Assembly (NCBI GenBank): GCA_049323915.1
Contig: JBMOPC010000058.1
Span: 22,611-86,610 of the forward strand
Length of the DNA: 64,000 nucleotides
Reading direction: 5' to 3'
DNA from: BRHc4a sp049323915
Lineage (GTDB): Bacteria > Bacillota > Desulfotomaculia > Desulfotomaculales > Desulfocucumaceae
The notes beneath the pieces were generated by a model. That model was not told the origin of the DNA, did not search any database, and saw only the letters and a program-made list of their open reading frames with translations. Below are positions 17,740 to 26,318 of this stretch, in pieces (position 1 is the first letter of the stretch; each line of letters opens with the position of its first letter). The position numbers were made by a program, and so were the translations under genes.

Positions 17740-18273
17740 ATGAATATTAGCGGAAGCAGGACAGAGGCCAACATTAAGGCTGCATTTGCAGGGGAGTCCC
17801 AGGCACGCAACAAGTACACCTTTTTTGCCTCGGTGGCCAAGAAAGAGGGCTATCAGCAGATAGCCGAGATTTTTGAAGAAACCGCAAACAATGAAAAAGA
17901 GCATGCCAAGCTTTTGCTGAAGAAGATCGGCGGTATAGGCGACACCCGGGCCAACCTGAAAATGGCTGCCGAAGGTGAGCACTATGAGTGGACGTCAATG
18001 TACGCCGAATTTGAAAAAGTGGCCAGGGAAGAGGGTTTCAGCCAAATAGCCGACATATTCAAAGGGCTGGCCGCCATCGAAAAGGAACACGACCAGAGAT
18101 TCCAAAAGCTTTTGGAGAACATCGAAAAGGGGACTGTGTTCAAACTGGACCGGGAAGAACAGTGGAAGTGCAGGAATTGCGGCCACATTCACAACGGAAA
18201 TGAAGCTCCGGATGTGTGCCCGGTATGCGACCACCCCAAGGCATTCTTCGAGCTGCGCTGTGAAAACTACTAA
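17740..18273 (+). CDS. rbr: rubrerythrin
   Basis: Peroxide-scavenging diiron protein of strict anaerobes (177 aa). The N-terminal four-helix bundle carries the Glu/His ligands in AGESQARNKYTFFA, ETANNEKEHAK and AAIEKEHDQRF; the C-terminal rubredoxin-like domain has CRNCG and CPVCDHPKAFF. It starts at ATG 17740 with GAGGTGG five bases upstream; the open frame runs further left into the previous gene. A strong terminator follows. Confidence 0.96.
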   Translation: MNISGSRTEANIKAAFAGESQARNKYTFFASVAKKEGYQQIAEIFEETANNEKEHAKLLLKKIGGIGDTRANLKMAAEGEHYEWTSMYAEFEKVAREEGFSQIADIFKGLAAIEKEHDQRFQKLLENIEKGTVFKLDREEQWKCRNCGHIHNGNEAPDVCPVCDHPKAFFELRCENY

Positions 18274-18280
18274 TTTGTGA

Positions 18281-18314
18281 CCGAGGCGCCCCGCAGGGCG
18301 CCTCGGTTTTTACC
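18281..18314 (+). terminator. intrinsic terminator after rubrerythrin
   Basis: Eleven-base-pair perfect stem CCGAGGCGCCC / GGGCGCCTCGG followed by T5. Confidence 0.95.
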
Positions 18315-18324
18315 CGTCTTTTCT

Positions 18325-18359
18325 AAGTATTGACATATCAGTTGCTTGTCAATATACTT
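18325..18359 (+). promoter_or_regulatory. sigma-A promoter overlapped by a MarR-type palindrome
   Basis: TTGACA (18330-18335), 17 bases, TATACT (18353-18358). The same bases carry TATTGACA (18328-18335) / TGTCAATA (18347-18354), an inverted repeat covering the -35 box and spacer. The first downstream gene encodes a MarR repressor, so autoregulation is the simplest reading. Confidence 0.8.
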
Positions 18360-18388
18360 AATCATGTAAAAGATTAATCAGCTTAAGA

Positions 18389-18457
18389 ATGCATTGCTGC
18401 AAAATGTATTGCTGCAAAATGTATTGCTGCAAAATGTATTGCTGCAAATGGAAGTGA
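18389..18457 (+). CDS. putative Cys-rich leader peptide, 22 aa
   Basis: The tandem repeat encodes an ATG-initiated 22-codon frame, MHCC-K-MYCC-K-MYCC-K-MYCC-KWK, then TGA ten bases before the marR-like ATG. Eight Cys in four CC pairs are unusual. No convincing ribosome site is seen, so translation is uncertain. Confidence 0.25.
   Translation: MHCCKMYCCKMYCCKMYCCKWK
18391..18450 (+). repeat. four tandem 15-bp repeats in the MarR leader
   Basis: Unit GTATTGCTGCAAAAT repeated four times head to tail (18391, 18406, 18421, 18436), with one change in the first copy and changes at the end of the last. It lies between the promoter and the marR-like start. Confidence 0.95.
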
Positions 18458-18467
18458 TATTTCGGGC

Positions 18468-18929
18468 ATGGAATTGACAGAAGCAAAAAGAGAGAGACTT
18501 AAAAAACTTGAAGAAGTGTTTCTGGAGGTGGCAAGAAATATTTCATCCAAGTTATCCCAGAACGCTGATCTTAATCTGACCCACGCCCAGTTTTTTATGC
18601 TCAAAAGACTGGGGGCCGGGCCGGCCACAGTGTCGGAAATGGCCGAGTACATGGATGTATCCTTAAGCGCCGTAACCTCTATGGCCGACAGGCTGGTGAA
18701 GATGGGTTATATAGCCAGGAAGAGGTCCGAGGAGGACCGGAGGCTTGTTTGGCTGGAACTGACCGGCCCCGGGGGAGTGATACTGGAGGAAACCATTACA
18801 AAGAGAAGGGAAATTTTGCAAGGGATGCTGGGCAGGCTGCCCGAGGAGGACCTTGAAGCCCTTTATAATGTATACAGCAAAGTTTTGTCATTCATGTCAG
18901 AGAAGAAGGAGACAGGGGGAGCTGTATGA
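18468..18929 (+). CDS. MarR-family repressor
   Basis: Winged-helix regulator (153 aa). Recognition region: LTHAQFFMLKRLG, ATVSEMAEYMDVSLSAVTSMADRLVKMGYI, then the wing RKRSEEDRRLVWLELT. Such repressors usually sense small toxic molecules and control efflux pumps. The stop overlaps the next start (ATGA), so it heads an operon of two adaptors and an MFS pump. Confidence 0.95.
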   Translation: MELTEAKRERLKKLEEVFLEVARNISSKLSQNADLNLTHAQFFMLKRLGAGPATVSEMAEYMDVSLSAVTSMADRLVKMGYIARKRSEEDRRLVWLELTGPGGVILEETITKRREILQGMLGRLPEEDLEALYNVYSKVLSFMSEKKETGGAV

Positions 18930-20017
18930 GAGCCGCACGATTAATTCCGCTGTTGCTGATCGTGTTGTTTTTTTTTCTGCAGGGCTGTTCCGGCAGGGCT
19001 GCCGGGCCCGAGGTGGTTACTGAAAAAGTCAGGGGTTCGGCTGCGGGATCAGATTATATCACGGGTAAAACCGAGGCCTTGGACTCGGTTGCAATTACTC
19101 CCAAAATTAGCGGCAAGGCAAAGGAAGTGCTGGTGGACGTGGGCCATCGCGTCAGCGCCGGCCAGCTTTTGATGCGAATAGACATGCCGGACCTGGAGGG
19201 TGTGCTTGAGCAGTCCAGAGCGGCGGTGCGCGACGCCGAGGCCGGTGTGGAAAAGTCAGGGCTTGACCTGGAGACCGCCCGTGAGAACTACGAGAGGGCG
19301 TTATCACTGTATAACACCGGGGCACTATCCAGGTCATCCTTTGACAACCAGTACGCGCTTCCTTATGAAACCGCGAAGCTGCAGGCGGAAAAAATCGCCC
19401 CCAACAGACTGGCCCAGGCCAGGGCGGCCCTGCAGACAGCCGAGGCCAATTACTCCAACAGCGTTATTGCCTCACCCATATCCGGAGAGGTTGCCGCCAG
19501 GTACATAAACCCGGGAGAGCTGTGTTCCACCTCCAAGCCTGTATTCGTGGTGGCCGACCCCGCCGGCGTGATGGTAAGGGCCTATGTGGACGAAAACAGG
19601 GTTAACCGGCTGAAGGCGGGGCAAAAGGTTGCCGTAAAGGTGGACCCTGCGGACAGAGTGCTGGAGGGCGAGGTCAAAAATATATCCAGCTCCAGCGATC
19701 CCACCACAAAGGGATATCTGGTCAAATTCCTGCTGGCCGGGGGCGATCCGCTGGTGAAACCCGGTATGTTTGCCAGGGTGTACACCGACGGGACAGCGCT
19801 GAAAAGGTTTGTTGTGCCCAAAAACGCACTGGTGGAGGGCGGCGGGGTTTATCACGCCTATGTGTACGAAAGCGGCCGTGTAAAAAGTGTCGCCGTCGGG
19901 ATTGAGAAAACAAGCGAAAAGTACGCGGTGGTGAAAGAAGGCCTCTCCGAGGGGCAGGAGCTGGTGGTGTACAGCAGTGCCAGACTGGAGGACGGAATGT
20001 CCGTCCGGAAGAGATAA
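18926..20017 (+). CDS. lipoprotein membrane-fusion (adaptor) protein
   Basis: RND/ABC-type periplasmic adaptor of the HlyD/MFP family (363 aa). It has a lipoprotein signal with a lipobox-like LQGC near residue 21, lipoyl half-motifs flanking a predicted coiled-coil hairpin (about 80-170), then beta-barrel domains. It would be anchored outside the cytoplasmic membrane and dock to a pump. It is followed by a second, shorter adaptor and a DHA2-type MFS pump; having two adaptors with one MFS pump is not the usual EmrAB layout. Confidence 0.88.
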   Translation: MRAARLIPLLLIVLFFFLQGCSGRAAGPEVVTEKVRGSAAGSDYITGKTEALDSVAITPKISGKAKEVLVDVGHRVSAGQLLMRIDMPDLEGVLEQSRAAVRDAEAGVEKSGLDLETARENYERALSLYNTGALSRSSFDNQYALPYETAKLQAEKIAPNRLAQARAALQTAEANYSNSVIASPISGEVAARYINPGELCSTSKPVFVVADPAGVMVRAYVDENRVNRLKAGQKVAVKVDPADRVLEGEVKNISSSSDPTTKGYLVKFLLAGGDPLVKPGMFARVYTDGTALKRFVVPKNALVEGGGVYHAYVYESGRVKSVAVGIEKTSEKYAVVKEGLSEGQELVVYSSARLEDGMSVRKR

Positions 20018-20067
20018 ACGCCGGTAGCGCCGGTGCAACCTTTATAAAGAAATTCGGGTGAGTCGTC

Positions 20068-20724
20068 ATGACAAAGAAAAAAAATATTTACATTATTCTG
20101 GCGGTAATGGTGGCCTCCTTATTGGGGATAACCGCGTATTACTGGTACAACAACACCTATTACGTCAAGACAGAAGACGCCAGGGTGGAGGGCGCCATAG
20201 CCAGGGTGAGCCCCCAGGTTTCAGGGAAGATAATCCTCATGTACGCCGGGGAGGGGGACAGGGTTGTGGCCGGCCAGGCCATAGCCAGGCTGGACGATAC
20301 CGCCTTGCAGCCCGGGGCAAACCCCGATCTGGCAGTGATAAGGGCCCCCATGGACGGAATTATTATCAAAAAGATAGGAAATGCCGGAGAGATGGCCGCG
20401 CCGGGTCAGCCTGTTGTGATGATGATGGACCCGTACAGCCTTTATGTCACCGTGAATATCGAGGAGACAAAGCTAAAGCCGGTAAGGCCGGGGCAAAAGG
20501 CGGACGTGGCGGTTGACGCCATACCGGGCCAGGTGCTCCCGGGCAGGGTTGACAGGATAGGAGAGGCTTCTCTTTCAACATTTTCAATACTGCCCTCAGC
20601 CAATACATCCGGTAATTTTACAAAGGTGGTCCAGAGGATTCCGGTGAGGGTGGCCATTGATGATTTTAAAGGGTACCAGATTCCATACGGCGCCAATGCA
20701 TATGTCAAAATTTACATAAAGTAG
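20068..20724 (+). CDS. short HlyD/EmrA-like adaptor protein
   Basis: 218-residue adaptor with an N-terminal membrane anchor (about 6-26), the EmrA-type start YYVKTEDARVEGAIARVSPQVSGKI, a joined lipoyl domain (VIRAPMDGIIIKKIGNAGE) and a C-terminal barrel. The coiled-coil hairpin that normally separates the lipoyl halves is almost absent, replaced by ALQPGANPDL. This suits a pump in a cell without an outer membrane channel (inference). The start is ATG 20068. It belongs to the MarR operon and precedes the MFS gene by 14 bases. Confidence 0.85.
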   Translation: MTKKKNIYIILAVMVASLLGITAYYWYNNTYYVKTEDARVEGAIARVSPQVSGKIILMYAGEGDRVVAGQAIARLDDTALQPGANPDLAVIRAPMDGIIIKKIGNAGEMAAPGQPVVMMMDPYSLYVTVNIEETKLKPVRPGQKADVAVDAIPGQVLPGRVDRIGEASLSTFSILPSANTSGNFTKVVQRIPVRVAIDDFKGYQIPYGANAYVKIYIK

Positions 20725-20738
20725 GCAGGTGGTTGGTT

Positions 20739-22361
20739 GTGAACAACCAGCCCTTTCCGTGGGCGGGACTGTTTGTGCTGGTGCTGGGAGCGTTCATGGC
20801 AATTCTGGACGGCAGTATTGTCAATGTCGCCCTGCCCAAGCTGATGGCCATATTCGGAGTTTCGCCCGACCAGATACAGTGGGTGATGACCGGCTATCTT
20901 CTCACATCCGGGGTAGTGGTTCCCATCACCGGTTTTTTGGGTGACAAATACGGCTACAAAAGATCATACGTTTACTCACTGGCCGCGTTTACGGTGGGGT
21001 CTGCTCTCTGCGGGGTGGCCTGGAGCAACGACTCGCTAATTGTTTTCAGGGTGATACAGGCCCTGGGCGGGGGGATGCTCATACCTCTCAGCATGGCTAT
21101 AATATTCAGAATGGTGCCAAGGCAAAAAATAGGGATGGCTATGGGCATGTGGGGCATTGGCGCCATTATGGCGCCAGCCGTGGGGCCCACACTTGGCGGG
21201 TATCTGGTGGACCATTACAGCTGGAACCTCATTTTTACCATTAATATCCCGGTAGGTGTAGTGGCGGTAATACTTTCCTACATTATTATCGAGGAAACAC
21301 CGCTGGTTAAGGACCTTAAATTTGACTTGATAGGGTGCTTGCTGTGCTGCACCGGCCTGTTCGCCCTGCTGCTGGCTTTAAGCGAGGGGCAGGGGGAAGG
21401 CTGGACCTCACAGTATATAGTAACCCTGTTCGCCCTTTCATTTTTTCTGCTTATACTTTTCTGCCTGTGGGAATTGCGCATACCGTACCCGATGCTCGAC
21501 CTAAGGCTCTTTACGAACAAGGTATTCACCGCCAGTATAATAGCCATGAGCATGACGTCAATAGCCATGTTTGCGGCCATATTTCTGGTGCCCCTCTACT
21601 GCCAGAACCTGCAGGGACTCACACCTATGCAGACCGGCCTTCTGATGATGCCCATGGCGCTGGTCACCGGGCTTATGATGCCCATCAGCGGCAGGCTGTT
21701 CGATAAGATAGGCGCTCTCCCCCTGGGTATAGTGGGGATGATAATCGCCGGTGTGTTTACATATTATCTGAGCTTTATATCACTGGACACCAGCTACGGA
21801 GACCTGCAGACCCTGCTCATGCTGAGGGCGTCCGGACTGGGGCTTTGCATGATGCCCCTTTCCACCGCCGGACTGAACACCATTCCCCCCATGCTTGTGG
21901 GAAGGGCCTCAGCCATTAACAATCTCTTCAGGCAGATTTCAGCCTCTTTGGGCATAGCCTATATCACCTATATCATGCTGGACAGGCAGGCTCAACACGC
22001 TGTCCGCCTTTCAGAAGGTGCAAACTGGGGCAACTGGGTAGCGGTGGAGGCATATCAGAGGGCCGGCTCCCTGGCGGCATCGGCCGCCGGCCCCGCGGCA
22101 AAGGAGGAGGCCGGGGCCGGGTATCTCTACATGCTTATACAGAAGCAGTCCATGGTCCAGGGTATAGGGGACGCCATTCTGGTCAGCGCCATAATTGCTT
22201 TTTTGACTATCCCTGTTATATTCTTTTTAAGCAAGAATAAAGTTGAGGAGGCAAGGCAGGAGGCCAAGAAAAAGTACGCCCACCTTATCCCGGCAGGCCC
22301 CGGTGCTGGCCCCCCGCAGGGCGGCCCTCCGCCGGGGGCTTCTGTTTTAAAGATTTTGTAA
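20739..22361 (+). CDS. DHA2-family MFS drug efflux transporter (EmrB/QacA type)
   Basis: 14-helix major facilitator (540 aa) exporting drugs by proton antiport. Seen: motif D1/A region LDGSIVNVALPKLMAIFG, LTSGVVVPITGFLGDKYGYKR (motif A) and the GP-rich motif C at MAPAVGPTLGGYLVDHYSW. The C-terminus is a Pro/Gly-rich tail. GTG 20739 is chosen, with AGGTGG six bases upstream; the frame also opens at TTG 20733. Last gene of the MarR operon. Confidence 0.93.
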   Translation: MNNQPFPWAGLFVLVLGAFMAILDGSIVNVALPKLMAIFGVSPDQIQWVMTGYLLTSGVVVPITGFLGDKYGYKRSYVYSLAAFTVGSALCGVAWSNDSLIVFRVIQALGGGMLIPLSMAIIFRMVPRQKIGMAMGMWGIGAIMAPAVGPTLGGYLVDHYSWNLIFTINIPVGVVAVILSYIIIEETPLVKDLKFDLIGCLLCCTGLFALLLALSEGQGEGWTSQYIVTLFALSFFLLILFCLWELRIPYPMLDLRLFTNKVFTASIIAMSMTSIAMFAAIFLVPLYCQNLQGLTPMQTGLLMMPMALVTGLMMPISGRLFDKIGALPLGIVGMIIAGVFTYYLSFISLDTSYGDLQTLLMLRASGLGLCMMPLSTAGLNTIPPMLVGRASAINNLFRQISASLGIAYITYIMLDRQAQHAVRLSEGANWGNWVAVEAYQRAGSLAASAAGPAAKEEAGAGYLYMLIQKQSMVQGIGDAILVSAIIAFLTIPVIFFLSKNKVEEARQEAKKKYAHLIPAGPGAGPPQGGPPPGASVLKIL

Positions 22362-22398
22362 GCTCCTGTTTATATTTTTGCAAGTTCTTTTTGGGATA

Positions 22399-22431
22399 AT
22401 AACCTCAAACGGTTTGGGAGGTTATTTTTTT
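22399..22431 (+). terminator. terminator-like hairpin sequestering the next ribosome site
   Basis: ATAACCTC (22399-22406) pairs with GAGGTTAT (22418-22425), followed by six Ts ending at the ATG of the next gene. The 3' arm contains the only good Shine-Dalgarno sequence of that gene, so it could end efflux-operon transcription and also limit translation of the DUF255 gene. Confidence 0.6.
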
Positions 22432-24462
22432 ATGGCCAATAGGCTCGCTAATGAAAAAAGCCCTTACCTGCTTCAGCATAAAGACAACCCGGTGGACTGG
22501 TATCCCTGGGGGGAGGAGGCTTTCGAAAAAGCCAAAAGGGAGGACAAGCCGGTATTTCTTAGCATAGGTTATTCCACCTGCCACTGGTGTCACGTAATGG
22601 AGAGGGAGTCCTTCGAGGACCAGGAGGTGGCAGATGTCCTGAATAAGCACTACGTTTCCATAAAGGTGGACCGGGAGGAGCGTCCTGACATAGACCACAT
22701 ATACATGGCGGTCTGCCAAGCGCTCACCGGCCAGGGGGGATGGCCGCTGACGGTGATTATGACCTCCGGCAAGAAGGCGTTTTTCGCCGGGACATATTTC
22801 CCCAAAAGGTCAAAGTGGGGAAGGGCCGGGCTTATCGACATACTGGAACAGGTAGCTGAAAAATGGCGTACCCGCCGGGAGGATATCGACGAGGCCGGGG
22901 AAAGGATTTTAGGGGCGGTGCAGGGCCAGTTCCAGGGAGAGGAAGGGGATCTCACTCCGGATGTACTGGAAAAAACATGCCGGCAGCTGGAAAAGAGCTT
23001 TGACCCCGGATACGGGGGCTTTGGGGGGTCTCCAAAGTTTCCCGCCCCGCACAACCTCATGTTTCTTTTGCGTTACTGGAAGAGGACGGGCATTAAAAAG
23101 GCGCTGGAGATGGTGGAAAAGACGCTCACTTCAATGCACGCGGGAGGAATTTACGACCACATTGGGTTTGGCTTTTCCAGGTATTCCACAGACAATAAAT
23201 GGCTGGTGCCGCATTTTGAAAAAATGCTCTATGACAATGCCCTTATCTCAATGGTTTTCACCGAAACCTTTCAGATTACCGGGAACCCCTTTTACCGCAG
23301 GGTGGCCGGTGAGATCTTCACCTATGTTTTGAGGGACATGACCTCGCCAGAAGGAGGCTTTTATTCGGCCGAGGATGCCGACTCGGAAGGGGAGGAGGGC
23401 AAATTTTACGTGTGGACCCCCGCCGGGGTTAAAAGCCTGCTTGGGCCGGAGGAAGGAGAGCATTACTGTAAAATCTATGATATAACAGAGAAAGGAAACT
23501 TTGAGGGCCACTGCATACCAAACCTGATCAATGCGGGAGTTCAGGATGGCAAGGAAAGGGCCCGCCTGGAGGCTTCCCGGGAAAAACTGTTCCGGCACAG
23601 GGAAAAGAGGGTCCATCCATACAAGGATGACAAGATACTAACCTCCTGGAACGGGCTGATGATAGCCTCCCTGGCCAGGAGCACCGCCGTGACGGGAGAA
23701 AAGGCACATGCCGCGGCGGCCCGGAAGGCGGCGGATTTTATTTGGCGCCGGATGAGGAGGGACGACGGCAGGCTGCTGGCCCGGTACAGGGAAGGGGAGG
23801 CTGCATTTCCGGGATATATAGACGACTACGCCTTTTTGCAGTGGGGTCTCATGGAGCTGTATGAAGTCACCCTGGAGCCGGAGTATTTAAAGAGGGCTCT
23901 GATGCTGCTGGAACAGATGACTGAGCTGTTCTGGGACATTGAAAAGGGAGGCTTTTTCTTCTACGGCAGTGACTCGGAGCAGCTTATAGCAAGGCCCAAG
24001 GAAGTATATGACGGGGCCGTTCCCTCGGGCAACTCGGTGGCGGCTCTTAACATCCTCCGCCTTGCCCGGATAACCGGCCGGGAAGAACTTACCGAACTGG
24101 TGGAACGACAGTTTAAAGCTTTTGCCGGCGTGGTTTCGGAATACCCCAAGGCACATTCCTTTTTCCTTACTGCCTACCAGTCCTCCATTACCCCATCCAG
24201 GGAGATAGTTATTGCCGGAAAGGCTGGAAGCGAAGGGGTTAAAAAGATGGCGGAGGCTGTGCGCAGGGAGTTTTTACCGGAAACCGTTCTCATATTCCGC
24301 CCCGACAACGGTGAAGCCGGTGAAATAGAGCAACTGGCCCCGTTTATAAGAGGCCGCCGGTCCATAGGCGGGATGCCGGCGGCATATATTTGCGAAAATT
24401 TCAGCTGCCACGAGCCCACCACCGATGTTGAAAGGCTGGTCTCAATAATCAGGGGGGAGTAG
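22432..24462 (+). CDS. DUF255 (YyaL-like) thioredoxin-domain protein
   Basis: Large conserved cytoplasmic protein (676 aa). The N-terminal thioredoxin-like domain begins NRLANEKSPYLLQHKDNPVDW and carries the STCHWCHVM active-site CxxC near residue 50. The rest is an alpha/alpha-barrel-like region (SPKFPAPHNL, WLVPHFEKMLYDNA, EDADSEGEEGKFYVW) similar to N-acylglucosamine epimerases. The true substrate is unknown. It starts at ATG 22432. Confidence 0.93.
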   Translation: MANRLANEKSPYLLQHKDNPVDWYPWGEEAFEKAKREDKPVFLSIGYSTCHWCHVMERESFEDQEVADVLNKHYVSIKVDREERPDIDHIYMAVCQALTGQGGWPLTVIMTSGKKAFFAGTYFPKRSKWGRAGLIDILEQVAEKWRTRREDIDEAGERILGAVQGQFQGEEGDLTPDVLEKTCRQLEKSFDPGYGGFGGSPKFPAPHNLMFLLRYWKRTGIKKALEMVEKTLTSMHAGGIYDHIGFGFSRYSTDNKWLVPHFEKMLYDNALISMVFTETFQITGNPFYRRVAGEIFTYVLRDMTSPEGGFYSAEDADSEGEEGKFYVWTPAGVKSLLGPEEGEHYCKIYDITEKGNFEGHCIPNLINAGVQDGKERARLEASREKLFRHREKRVHPYKDDKILTSWNGLMIASLARSTAVTGEKAHAAAARKAADFIWRRMRRDDGRLLARYREGEAAFPGYIDDYAFLQWGLMELYEVTLEPEYLKRALMLLEQMTELFWDIEKGGFFFYGSDSEQLIARPKEVYDGAVPSGNSVAALNILRLARITGREELTELVERQFKAFAGVVSEYPKAHSFFLTAYQSSITPSREIVIAGKAGSEGVKKMAEAVRREFLPETVLIFRPDNGEAGEIEQLAPFIRGRRSIGGMPAAYICENFSCHEPTTDVERLVSIIRGE

Positions 24463-24562
24463 TGGGTTGACAATTTTACATCCCTGTGGTGTTCTATTAA
24501 GAAGCGGGCAAGGTGTGCACGGTCACATTTGCGAGACTAAAAAAGCTGCGGGGAATTGTCTG

Positions 24563-24976
24563 ATGAAAAATGTTTTAAGCGTTGGCCTTGGTGGAGTGCT
24601 GGGGGCTCTGGCCAGGTATTATTTATGTCTGCCTTTAAATACCGGATCTTTGTTCCCATGGGGAACCTTTGCCGTAAACATGCTGGGGAGCTTTTTCCTG
24701 GCCCTCTTTCTTACAGTGGCGATTAAGCATCTTTACCACAGGCCCTTTTTAGTGCTGACCGTTTCCACCGGATTTACCGGGTCCTTTACCACATTTTCGG
24801 CAGTAAGTGCAGAGATGGTTAATCTGGCGTACTTAAACCCTTTTCTGTCCTTTGTTTACCTGGCCGCCAGCTTCTTTGCCGGTCTTTTTCTGGCATATGC
24901 CGGAAGGTTTGCGGGAAACCGCATTTCAGTGTCTTTCGGGGAGAAATTAAGCGCACGGGGGGGCATGGATTGTTGA
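24563..24976 (+). CDS. crcB: fluoride channel Fluc/CrcB, first copy
   Basis: Four-helix membrane protein (137 aa) that forms half of a dual-topology fluoride channel. Family marks: GGVLGALARYYL, FPWGTFAVNMLGSFFLA and GFTGSFTTFSAVSAE, including the Asn and Phe-box residues. The start ATG 24563 is used; the frame extends left without support. It overlaps the second crcB copy by seven bases, the normal arrangement for heterodimeric pairs. Confidence 0.94.
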   Translation: MKNVLSVGLGGVLGALARYYLCLPLNTGSLFPWGTFAVNMLGSFFLALFLTVAIKHLYHRPFLVLTVSTGFTGSFTTFSAVSAEMVNLAYLNPFLSFVYLAASFFAGLFLAYAGRFAGNRISVSFGEKLSARGGMDC

Positions 24977-25341
24977 TCAGCCTGACTTATATTTGTGCCG
25001 GGGGTTTTCTTGGCGCCGCCGCCCGGTATATTCTGGGCAGGTGTGTAGGAAGAGTATGGAGGGGCAGCTTTCCCTTGGGCACTTTCACGGTAAATATGGT
25101 TGGAAGCTTCCTGCTGGGCCTTCTGGCCTTTCATCCGGCATTGTCCGGATCGCTGGGCAAAGACGCCACCCTGGGAATAAGTGTGGGCTTTTTGGGTTCC
25201 TTCACCACTTTTTCAACCCTGGAGTATGAGACTATGCAGCTGCTGGAAAAGGGAAAGGCAACGGTGGCGGCGGCCTATGTGACCGCCAGCTTTGTTGCCG
25301 GATTTGCAGCGGCCTGGGTTGCAAGGGCGCTTTTTATGTGA
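24970..25341 (+). CDS. crcB: fluoride channel Fluc/CrcB, second copy
   Basis: Second Fluc subunit (123 aa), four helices, with GGFLGAAARYILGR, FPLGTFTVNMVGSFLLG and GFLGSFTTFSTLEYE. It starts at TTG 24970 or 24973, overlapping the end of the first copy. The two copies differ in charged residues, which favours opposite insertion and a heterodimer (inference). I saw no fluoride riboswitch in front of the pair. Confidence 0.94.
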   Translation: MLISLTYICAGGFLGAAARYILGRCVGRVWRGSFPLGTFTVNMVGSFLLGLLAFHPALSGSLGKDATLGISVGFLGSFTTFSTLEYETMQLLEKGKATVAAAYVTASFVAGFAAAWVARALFM

Positions 25342-25432
25342 GCAATATCACACAATTTTCCGTCAGCACTCACAGATATTATGCCTTATATGGGCCATAA
25401 TGTTATCAAATAACAAGTCGGAGGGCTGTGTG

Positions 25433-25813
25433 ATGAAAAGAAAACGTAAAATTGTAAAAATAGATGAAGAAAGATGTACCGGATGCGGGCTGTGCGTGTC
25501 CCCCTGCGCCGAGGGCGCCATTGAAATAAGGGACGGAAAGGCCAGGGTAATAAGGGATGAGCTTTGTGACGGCGCCGGCTTTTGCCTGGGGGTGTGCCCG
25601 GAAGGGGCGCTGTCCATAGAAGAAAGGGAGACCGAGGACTTTTCCGAGGAGGCCGTTCACAGGCACCTGGAGAAAAACCCCCGCACCTATATTCCCCAGA
25701 AGTGCCACAGGTGCGGCGCCAGTGAGGATGACAGATTTATACTGCCTTGCCGGAGCCGGGGGGAAAGTCTGTGGGTCTGCACCCGCTGCCTGCCGGCGCT
25801 GATACACGGATAG
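25433..25813 (+). CDS. 2[4Fe-4S] ferredoxin-like protein with C-terminal Cys-rich segment
   Basis: 126-residue electron carrier. The first cluster motif is CTGCGLCVSPC; the second is CDGAGFCLGVCPEGAL, where the first two Cys are five residues apart, a variant found in a known clostridial ferredoxin family. A C-terminal segment adds CHRCG, a Cys at PCRSRG and CTRC, possibly a zinc or extra Fe-S site. It starts at ATG 25433 after GGAGGG. Partner unknown; a terminator hairpin follows. Confidence 0.88.
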   Translation: MKRKRKIVKIDEERCTGCGLCVSPCAEGAIEIRDGKARVIRDELCDGAGFCLGVCPEGALSIEERETEDFSEEAVHRHLEKNPRTYIPQKCHRCGASEDDRFILPCRSRGESLWVCTRCLPALIHG

Positions 25814-25829
25814 AATCCGGCGCCCATAA

Positions 25830-25882
25830 GCAAAAGAATTATCCCGAACTCCCGACTTCCCGGGAGTTTTAATTCTTTATGC
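25830..25882 (+). terminator. intrinsic terminator after ferredoxin
   Basis: AACTCCCG (25847-25854) / CGGGAGTT (25861-25868), extended outward by AAAAGAATT / AATTCTTT; usable on both strands. Confidence 0.8.
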
Positions 25883-25960
25883 GGGGTTGGCAAATATGTA
25901 ATTCGGGAGCAAAGCCAAGGGAGGTAAAAATATTTTTTTACAGAACTCTTTGGTAAAAGT

Positions 25961-26152
25961 TTAAGGGCTCAGGCACCGGCACTTGATGCATTTTCCCCTG
26001 GAGGCTTTGAACAGGTCCCTGAACAGGGTGTCAAGTTCGGAGTGTTTCAAGCGGATGAGCCCCTCGGGATTGGCCAGAGAGTTGTTCACGAACATGCGGA
26101 TATACGCGTGGTCCTTGGTTTCCACCACGATAACCAGCTTGTATTCATTCAA
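25961..26152 (-). CDS. small conserved hypothetical protein with C-terminal CxxCxC
   Basis: 63-residue soluble protein, MNEYKLVIVVETKDHAYIRM at the start and GKCIKCRCLSP at the end. The Cys cluster suggests metal or Fe-S binding (inference). ATG 26152 has GAGGTGAG about nine bases upstream. It is divergent from the phosphoesterase. No family recognised. Confidence 0.55.
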   Translation of the reverse strand: MNEYKLVIVVETKDHAYIRMFVNNSLANPEGLIRLKHSELDTLFRDLFKASRGKCIKCRCLSP

Positions 26153-26318
26153 AAATGCTCACCTCACGGTAACAATACTTCTGGCAGACATCCGGCAATT
26201 CCTCCGGCACGAAGCACTTTTTCAATTAATATTTTATCAGAAGTGGATTTATGATCCACGGTAAGGGTTAAAATGCCCATTAAACAGCCATGCAAAAAAC
26301 GCAGAAAGGATCCTTGTA

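Noticed and set aside
18391..18450. CRISPR-like repeats
   Set aside because: The units are contiguous with no spacers, only four copies, and no cas genes are near.
24463..24562. Fluoride riboswitch in front of the crcB pair
   Set aside because: The GATGG-type conserved core and the pseudoknot strands were not found in the 100 bases upstream.
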